A DNA stretch of 64,000 nt. Origin: Mongoliibacter sp. (GTDB lineage Bacteria > Bacteroidota > Bacteroidia > Cytophagales > Cyclobacteriaceae). The notes beneath the pieces were generated by a model, which was not told the DNA's origin, searched no databases, and saw only the letters and a list, made by a program, of their open reading frames with translations. Shown in pieces: positions 57,396 to 64,000 of the stretch. Made by a program: the position numbers and the translations under genes. The first letter of the stretch is position 1; every line of letters starts with the position of its first letter. The stretch spans positions 1 through 64,000 of the forward strand of contig NZ_REBN01000128.1 in the NCBI RefSeq assembly GCF_007692705.1, given 5' to 3'.

Positions 57396-60344
57396 CTAAT
57401 CAGTCGCATTCCAATACGCCATCCGCTCGCAACTCTCCACCTCTATGCTATAAAAGTCAAATTCCTGCGTTACTTTGCCTTTTATGAGGTAGATACCTTT
57501 GCCTTTGAAGGGATGCTTTTTGACCACAGGAGGAAAATGCACGGTATCTATCCAATCTCCCTCCCTATCTATAAAAGTCCCGAAATTCATCACATCACCC
57601 TTTACCGTGCGGGTATACTTGATGGTCACTAGATAACCGATGATTTGTACAGATTTACCTAGGCATTGTTTTAAATCCCTCGCTTTGATACTGGGCACAG
57701 TTTGGTCCTTGACCAAATGAAAAGGAGAATCCAAAGGAAATTCCAAAATATCGATCTGATCCACGATTTCCTGCCGGATATCCGCAGGTTCGAGTTCAGG
57801 AACCTGCAACTCGCGGAAACCAGCTTGCTTAAAGAGCTCATTACCCGTAGTGACTGTCTTTCGCTTGTTTAGGATAAAATGTGCCTCCCATAACAGTTCC
57901 TGTTTGCTTTTCCCGGTAAACCGGAAGCAGCCAATACGGATCAGGATCAATGCCTGCTCCAGACTGATATCCACCCTGCCAATAAAGTCGGAAAGTCCGA
58001 GGTAGTCCCCATTTGCCCTGCGCTCAGTGAGGATTTTTTCAACACTGATTTTTTCCAGAAACTTCATATGTACGAAACCGAGATAAACGGTTTTTCCTTT
58101 GATGTTGGTCAGGTAATCGCTTTCGTTGATATGGGGAGCTTGGATATCGGCCCCGTTCATCCGGAGTTCATGGATGTAAAATTCAGTATGGTAAAAGCCC
58201 CCGAAATTATTGATCACACCAACCATAAACTCCAAGGGAAAATAGGCTTTCAGATACAGGCTCTGATAACTCTCCACCGCAAAAGAAGCCGAATGACCCT
58301 TGGCAAAGGAGTAGCCGGCAAAACTCTCTATCTGATGCCAGACTTCGGTAGTGATCTTAGAGTCTCTTCCCAAGCGTTGGCAGTTACTGAAAAACTGATC
58401 TTTAACCCGCTGGAATTCATCTTTCGAGCGGGACTTCCCACTCATACCCCTGCGCAACACATCTGCTTCTGACAAACTGAGTTCCGCAAAGTAGTGAGCA
58501 ACTTTAATCACATCTTCCTGGTAGACCATGATACCATAAGTCTCAGGCATAATTTCCATCATCACAGGATGGGCCTGCTTGCGTCTTTCGGGGTCTACAT
58601 GTCGCAGGATATACTCCCGCATCATACCCGACCGGGCCACACCGGGACGGATAATGGAGCTTGCTGCCACAAGTTCCAGGTACTCATCCGCCTTCATTTT
58701 GGCAAGCAACATGCGCATAGCGGGAGATTCCACATAAAAAGCACCAATGGTATGTCCATCCCGCAGGTGTTCCTTGATTTTGGTGTCCTTTTTGAATTTT
58801 TCCACCTGCCTGATGTCCACCTTTACTCCCTGATTTTGGTAGATGATTTCAATGGCACTTTTGATATGCCCCAGGCCACGCTGAGAGAGAATATCAAACT
58901 TATGGAGACCAATATCCTCTGCAATATGCATATCAATATGAGCAAGTGGAAATCCTTTGGGGGGCATTTCTGTGGCTGTGTAATAGTGTATGGGCTTGTG
59001 GGAAATCAAGATACCACAGGCATGGATGGTCAGGTGGGAAGGCATGCCATGCAAGACCTGACTGTATTTGAGAATCAACTTTCCATATTGATCTGGAATG
59101 TACTCGGATTTACCTGCGTGGTAAATCAGGGATTCAATTTCTGTTTTGGGCAGTCCAAAAACCTTCCCGAGTTCCCGCAGCATGGAGTTGGCCTGAAAGG
59201 TACTATAGGAACCCAGTAAGGCCACATGTTCCTGTCCCTCTTTGTTGTATTTGTCAAAAATATATTGCGTCACCTCATCCCGATCCGTCCAACTGAAGTC
59301 AATATCAAAATCAGGAGGGTTCTCCCGGTAAAGATTGATAAAGCGCTCAAAGTAGAGGTCAAGTTCTACAGGGTCTACATCAGTAATCCCCAGACAGTAT
59401 GCCACAATACTATTGGCCCCACTACCCCTGCCTACGTGGTAATAGTTTTTGTGCTGGGCAAAGTTGACAATGTCGTAATTTATCAGAAAGTAGGATACGA
59501 AACCTTTTTGCTGTATCAGTTCCAGTTCTTTTTCTATACGCTTGCTGATTTCAGGCGACAGATCAGGGTATCGGTTGATAGCACCCTTAAAGGTCTCCTG
59601 CCTCAGGAAATCATAATCTTCCCAATCTGAGCCCAAGACATCTCTTTTGTTTTTGACAGCCTGGAAATAAAAGGAGAACTGACAGGCTTCCAGGAGTTTT
59701 TGGGCATTATAAAGTAAGTAACTGTGCCCCTCACAGCGACCTACTATATCTGCGTAGCTGTAGAGCATGTCACTAACCTCTCCTTGTTCCTCCGGCTCGA
59801 GTTTGCTAAGCAGGGTATTCTTATCCACTGCCCGCAGCAAGCGGTGTGTATTGAACTCAAGTTTGGAGGAAAAGGTCACGGGCTGTAACAGTACCAGCTT
59901 GTCTTTGTGTCTGAACCATGGTGATTTAATAATGCGGTTGAGTTGATAAGAATGTACACCGATGAATTCATTTTCCCGGAGAATAAAAAACTTGGAAGGT
60001 AAAGGGTAAACTACGAAACTATTCTGGAATACAGGAGCCCTTTCTCCAAAAGGAATTCCCTTGGTCCGGTGATGGGAAAGGTGACGATTAAGTTCATAAA
60101 AACCTTCCTGATTTTTGGCTAAGCCTATATATTGTTGCCGCACACCATTGCGAAAATCTGTGCCGATCACGGGATGTATACCATTTTTCTGTGCTTCCCG
60201 GATAAAGGGGAAGACTCCAGACACTGAATTGATATCGGTAAGGGCAAGGGCATCAAGCTTTTTAGCCTTCGCTTCTGCAATCAATGATGCTACCGACATC
60301 GTGCCGTATTTGAAACTATAATAAGAATGGCAGTTTAGGTACAT
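57396..60344 (-). CDS. DNA polymerase III alpha subunit, short DnaE form with degenerate PHP domain
   Basis: PHP-like start LNCHSYYSFKYGTMSVASLIAEAKAKKLDALALTDIN; catalytic PPDFDIDFSWTDRD; C-terminal OB-like region. Confidence 0.95.
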   Translation of the reverse strand: MYLNCHSYYSFKYGTMSVASLIAEAKAKKLDALALTDINSVSGVFPFIREAQKNGIHPVIGTDFRNGVRQQYIGLAKNQEGFYELNRHLSHHRTKGIPFGERAPVFQNSFVVYPLPSKFFILRENEFIGVHSYQLNRIIKSPWFRHKDKLVLLQPVTFSSKLEFNTHRLLRAVDKNTLLSKLEPEEQGEVSDMLYSYADIVGRCEGHSYLLYNAQKLLEACQFSFYFQAVKNKRDVLGSDWEDYDFLRQETFKGAINRYPDLSPEISKRIEKELELIQQKGFVSYFLINYDIVNFAQHKNYYHVGRGSGANSIVAYCLGITDVDPVELDLYFERFINLYRENPPDFDIDFSWTDRDEVTQYIFDKYNKEGQEHVALLGSYSTFQANSMLRELGKVFGLPKTEIESLIYHAGKSEYIPDQYGKLILKYSQVLHGMPSHLTIHACGILISHKPIHYYTATEMPPKGFPLAHIDMHIAEDIGLHKFDILSQRGLGHIKSAIEIIYQNQGVKVDIRQVEKFKKDTKIKEHLRDGHTIGAFYVESPAMRMLLAKMKADEYLELVAASSIIRPGVARSGMMREYILRHVDPERRKQAHPVMMEIMPETYGIMVYQEDVIKVAHYFAELSLSEADVLRRGMSGKSRSKDEFQRVKDQFFSNCQRLGRDSKITTEVWHQIESFAGYSFAKGHSASFAVESYQSLYLKAYFPLEFMVGVINNFGGFYHTEFYIHELRMNGADIQAPHINESDYLTNIKGKTVYLGFVHMKFLEKISVEKILTERRANGDYLGLSDFIGRVDISLEQALILIRIGCFRFTGKSKQELLWEAHFILNKRKTVTTGNELFKQAGFRELQVPELEPADIRQEIVDQIDILEFPLDSPFHLVKDQTVPSIKARDLKQCLGKSVQIIGYLVTIKYTRTVKGDVMNFGTFIDREGDWIDTVHFPPVVKKHPFKGKGIYLIKGKVTQEFDFYSIEVESCERMAYWNATD

Positions 60345-60460
60345 TGATATAAATGGATATAGACTTTGTGATATAAATAGAAATATGCCTCCCTACGGTC
60401 AGCGAACTAGGATTAATATAGAATATTTATAGCATATAGCTACGCTGAGAGATAAATTTG
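60345..60460. repeat. AT-rich interspersed repeat related to 32930-33075
   Basis: TGATATAAATGGATATAGAC...ATAGAAATATGCCTCCCTACGGTCAGCGAA: same ATATGC...GCGAA module. Confidence 0.5.
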
Positions 60461-60601
60461 TTTATATTATTAACATTTATGTGTTTATAATTTAAACAAT
60501 AAATCAACAACCAATCAAGTCCCTGAAGAAAATTGTCAGTAAAAGTTTTAGAACAGTTAGTAAAAGCGCAGCAGGGTAATTCCCCTAGCTGAAAAATAAA
60601 T

Positions 60602-61399
60602 TCAATTGAAACGTTTGGAAGAAACTACCTCTCTTAAAAAGATTTTTCTAATCCCGATAAATACCAATAAAAGAATGCTGTAAGCAATAAAAAAGGGAAT
60701 AATAAAATCTATCATCCCTAATGTGAGCATGACAGAAATAATCAATAATTGAAAGCCTAAGCCATAAATCGAAATGATCGACATAAACCAATTAGGGAAA
60801 GGAGCCGTCTTAACAGCATTTCTATCCAAATTAAAAATCGCCTTATCAAAAGCTCCATAGAGTATGTTGTAGGTATTGAATAGCCAATTGACTGTCCTCT
60901 GACTTTCCCCTGGCAATGCTGTTGGGCTCTTGTCTTCTATAATCTTACTGGTTTGCTCACCTCCTGCTGTATTATGCCTTAGGACCACATAATAATAATT
61001 ATATAAGGTTCCCTGAAGTTGAACACTAACAAAGGCAACCAGCGTCGCTAAAATTGAGGAAGATGATACAGACCAAATTGTAATGAACAAAAGGAAATTG
61101 AGAACAATATCAAAGATAGAATCCAGGTATCGTCCTGTATAGGAAGGAGTTTTTTTCACTCTCGCCAGTTCTCCGTCAGCAGCATCCAAAATAGATTTTA
61201 GTATTAGGAAAAATCCTGCTGCAAAATAATACTCATTCAAAATTGCATAAATAGCAAAGATGCCACTGAGACCAAAAAGATAGGTCACCTGCACAGGAGT
61301 CAATTTGGTATGTTCGACTTGGCTGACAAAAGCTCTTGCAAATGGTCTCCCATAATCGGATACATCTATAAATTTCTTGTCAGAAGGTAATTTGGACAT
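60602..61399 (-). CDS. CDP-alcohol phosphatidyltransferase family protein
   Basis: DAADGELARVKKTPSYTGRYLDSIFD matches DxxDGxxARx8GxxxDxxxD. Confidence 0.93.
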   Translation of the reverse strand: MSKLPSDKKFIDVSDYGRPFARAFVSQVEHTKLTPVQVTYLFGLSGIFAIYAILNEYYFAAGFFLILKSILDAADGELARVKKTPSYTGRYLDSIFDIVLNFLLFITIWSVSSSSILATLVAFVSVQLQGTLYNYYYVVLRHNTAGGEQTSKIIEDKSPTALPGESQRTVNWLFNTYNILYGAFDKAIFNLDRNAVKTAPFPNWFMSIISIYGLGFQLLIISVMLTLGMIDFIIPFFIAYSILLLVFIGIRKIFLREVVSSKRFN

Positions 61400-61669
61400 T
61401 AGGGATGAAGGAAATCATCCAAAGCCTTGCAAACTTTGGGTGATTTGGTTGTTTTAGAAATACGAATGGCAATATAACCTCAAGTTTCTGCTTATTGTTG
61501 TGTAGGATTTTTCTTTTTTTCGAAACTGCCTCTGGCTACTGTCTCGGATCACATGCTATGTTCAAAATATAAGAACCTGGAAAACATCATAATTAAGCAA
61601 ATATCACAAGACCTTCAAGCGACTATTTTTTTGTTAAAAAGAAATCTTCCTTAGCTTTACTTTTAGCCT

Positions 61670-62566
61670 ATGGAAATCTGGATCGAATACCTCAACAGCA
61701 TTGTAGAATATGAAATAAGGTGGAATATTTTCAAAACCATCCTTATCATACTTATACTGTGGTTGATCAAAAAAGGGATCTATCACCTGATAGGTGTAGG
61801 TAAAGATGCAGACCTCAAAAGAATTTACCACTGGAGAAAGACCGCACAATACACCCTGGTGTTTATCGGTTTTCTTTTAATAGGGAATATATGGATCAGT
61901 AACTTTCAATCCATAACAACTTTTCTTGGTTTATTGTCAGCAGGTATCGCTATAGCTCTGAAGGATATTTTTGTGAATATCGCAGGCTGGCTTTTTATTT
62001 ATTGGAGAAAACCCTTTGATGTAGGTGATCGGATTCAGATTGGTGAGCATAAAGGAGATGTTGTGGATTTAAGGCTTTTTCAGTTTTCACTCCTTGAGGT
62101 AGGTAACTGGGTTGATGCAGATCAAAGTACAGGAAGAATCTTGCATGTTCCCAATGGAAAAGTCTTTTCAGATGCACAAGCCAATTACAGTCAAGGCTTT
62201 GATTATATATGGAATGAACAAAACCTCTATGTAAGCCTGGACTCAAACCACAAAAAGGCTCAAAAAATCCTCAGGGAAATCATGAATGATTTGTTACAGG
62301 ATGGATTTAAAAGTATTGAGAGGGCAATGATGAAAGCCCATAAGGAACACTTTATCCACTTCGGGCAGTTTACTCCGACTGTGTACAGCAAAATCCATGA
62401 AAGAGGTATACAACTATCGTTACGGTATCTTTGCCATCCAAGAAAAAGGAGGGTGCTGGAACACCAGATTACTGAAGCTATTTTAGAAAAATTCAAAGCA
62501 GAAAGTGACATCAGGATTGTTTACCCTATCACTTCAGTGTATTTGGACAAGGGAATTGATTCATAA
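61670..62566 (+). CDS. MscS-family mechanosensitive ion channel
   Basis: LGLLSAGIAIALKDIFVNIAGWLFIYWRKPFDVGDRIQIGEHKGDVVDL. Confidence 0.92.
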   Translation: MEIWIEYLNSIVEYEIRWNIFKTILIILILWLIKKGIYHLIGVGKDADLKRIYHWRKTAQYTLVFIGFLLIGNIWISNFQSITTFLGLLSAGIAIALKDIFVNIAGWLFIYWRKPFDVGDRIQIGEHKGDVVDLRLFQFSLLEVGNWVDADQSTGRILHVPNGKVFSDAQANYSQGFDYIWNEQNLYVSLDSNHKKAQKILREIMNDLLQDGFKSIERAMMKAHKEHFIHFGQFTPTVYSKIHERGIQLSLRYLCHPRKRRVLEHQITEAILEKFKAESDIRIVYPITSVYLDKGIDS

Positions 62567-62597
62567 AAAAGCCCCCGAAACCTAAGTTTCAAGGGGC
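62565..62597 (-). terminator. intrinsic terminator of the minus-strand lipoprotein gene
   Basis: Minus strand GCCCCTTGAAAC-TTAG-GTTTCGGGGGCTTTTTT: bulged stem plus T6. Confidence 0.75.
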
Positions 62598-62655
62598 CCC
62601 GCTGAGGGAAATCTCTCTCCCTCCTGTTAACCTGCGTTCTCTTCATTTGGATATG

Positions 62656-63378
62656 TCAGTGTCCTGCATACTGGCAGCTTACGTTAGGGTTGAAAGGGAA
62701 ATACATACCTGAAGGGTTTGCTTTCCATAACCATACATGCAATTGGTAATGGGGTAATGAAGGTCCGCCACGATCCGGCTGGAACCTCATTACAGGCTCA
62801 TCATTTTCGTCTAAAACAGGAAACCCTTCCGCATCCAATACTGGGACCATTTTGCCCCAACGGTGATTATCGAAAGGAACATCTCCCAACATTGGCGGAT
62901 CCAACTCATCTACATCCCCTTCAAAAAGAGGCGTGGACGGAATTATGTACTCCACACCTACAAGCTTGAGCCTACCATTCTTCTGAGGTTCATATAAAAG
63001 GACGGAGGGAGCCAAAGGATCAAACCCAGCCATGACCAACGCAAAATTGGGTGCATGATGGCCCATTCCCCCTAGTTCAGGATGCTGTACACAATGGTCT
63101 AGCATATAGCCATCAGCAACAGCAGCATCAAAATCATGGTACTTGACAGTCGCTTGTCGTATTTGGGCTAGCAGCCTATTTTGGTTTGAAGGATTTTGTC
63201 TTAAAAACTCCGCTATCTCATCATTTTCCAAGAGGAAAACACCATCACTCAACTCCTCTGAACTCTCTGAAAGTGAAGGAGATTGTTCGTTGATATTCTC
63301 AGTCATACAGGCTGACCATATCAACATCACTGCAATCGATGCAGCAAACCTTATAGAATCATTCATTATTTTTCTCAT
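62656..63378 (-). CDS. His/Cys-containing lipoprotein of unknown function
   Basis: Lipobox LIWSAC; DHCVQHPELGGMGHHAPNF, HYQLHVWLWKANPSGMYFPFNPNVSC; ATG 63378 preferred (ORF track starts 63492). Confidence 0.75.
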   Translation of the reverse strand: MRKIMNDSIRFAASIAVMLIWSACMTENINEQSPSLSESSEELSDGVFLLENDEIAEFLRQNPSNQNRLLAQIRQATVKYHDFDAAVADGYMLDHCVQHPELGGMGHHAPNFALVMAGFDPLAPSVLLYEPQKNGRLKLVGVEYIIPSTPLFEGDVDELDPPMLGDVPFDNHRWGKMVPVLDAEGFPVLDENDEPVMRFQPDRGGPSLPHYQLHVWLWKANPSGMYFPFNPNVSCQYAGH

Positions 63379-63643
63379 GTTTTTGGCAATTGATGTTAAA
63401 TTATTTATTTGAAAAATCGTAATTAAGCTGTTCACTACAGCTGATAATGCTCCTGCAAGTACTTGTAGAGCATACCGAAGTCCAAAACCCATTTTCTCTC
63501 AACGGGAACAATCAATTACATGAGGCCTGCATGTGGTTACAAATTCCGTTTTTTTTAAAACTTGAAATTTGATAAGCTAAAATTGAAAAATAAAACACCT
63601 TGATGCTTCACCCTTATGGGTGATTTTAAGAAAAATTGAAAAA

Positions 63644-63790
63644 TCATTCTATTTCCAACATTACCAGTATGGTTTCAAGGGACATTCCCCCAGGGTTGAG
63701 ACCCAACTCACCTTCCGGTACTGCAATCCCAAGCTCATTAAAATAACTTTTCCAAATCGAAAATAACTCTCCTGTATCAGGATCATTGAT
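63644..63790 (-). pseudogene. C-terminal coding fragment lacking a start codon
   Basis: Minus frame INDPDTGELFSIWKSYFNELGIAVPEGELGLNPGGMSLETILVMLEIE*, immediately preceded in frame by TAA. Confidence 0.45.
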
Positions 63791-63796
63791 TTAAAT

Positions 63797-64000
63797 TTAG
63801 ATTACCATAAAAAAGAATATCAAGGCTACTCCCAGTACCAAAATCATTTTTTTGGCTTTCTCTTTTGTCTTATCAGTGATTTTTCTTTTCCTCATGACCA
63901 TCACTGCTATACTTAAGCCAAAAAGTTGTAATGCTATCCCGACTCCGTTCAAGGGGCCCATCGGTGCTTCCAGTAAATTGAGATTGAGGTTGATCAGCGC
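63797..64000 (-). CDS. partial membrane protein, N-terminus beyond window end
   Basis: Minus frame ...ALINLNLNLLEAPMGPLNGVGIALQLFGLSIAVMVMRKRKITDKTKEKAKKMILVLGVALIFFFMVI*. Confidence 0.6.
   Translation of the reverse strand, partial: ALINLNLNLLEAPMGPLNGVGIALQLFGLSIAVMVMRKRKITDKTKEKAKKMILVLGVALIFFFMVI

Noticed and set aside
58494-59219. 241-aa plus-strand ORF (and neighbours 58068-58472, 59226-59630)
   Set aside because: Antisense to the clearly coding dnaE gene; translations are low-complexity and family-less, as expected for shadow ORFs.
57396-61399. dnaE plus CDP-alcohol transferase as a mobile cassette
   Set aside because: No integrase, transposase or terminal direct repeats were seen around them; only the upstream AT-rich repeat is notable.
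63379-63492. N-terminal extension of the His/Cys lipoprotein ORF
   Set aside because: A lipobox signal peptide begins at 63378; the extension precedes it and would place the signal internally.

Overview
This 64 kb window is a gene-dense bacterial chromosome segment, most likely from Bacteroidota (Cytophagales/Cyclobacteriaceae-like). The assignment rests on a SusC/SusD pair, a propeller-type sensor kinase, TAnnTTTG-type -7 promoter elements and palindromic intergenic repeats. I saw no rRNA, tRNA, CRISPR array, prophage or intact transposase. Recognisable core genes are methylmalonyl-CoA mutase mutA/mutB plus meaB, dnaA, sucD, nhaA, glpF/glpK/glpD with a divergent DeoR regulator, lpxB, queD/queE and an ABC-F ATPase. 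The points most worth following up are: (1) a tightly packed five-gene minus-strand operon (19759-26765) with a propeller sensor kinase, a REC-HK with an atypical H-box, a LolD-type ATPase, an FtsX-type permease with a His/Asp-rich loop, and a secreted CFFCG protein (predicted metal-handling system); (2) a DAGK-like/DUF389 fusion next to a CPA2 antiporter with a Usp-like tail; (3) a DnaE polymerase with a degraded PHP domain and no imuA/imuB neighbours; (4) a probable internally deleted group II intron remnant beside a PIN-toxin pair; (5) families of interspersed palindromic and AT-rich repeats; (6) a strong inverted-repeat operator candidate in the glp divergent promoter; (7) a C-terminal gene fragment with no start codon near the right edge. 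All family names are assigned from motif recognition in the translated ORFs; no database search was run.
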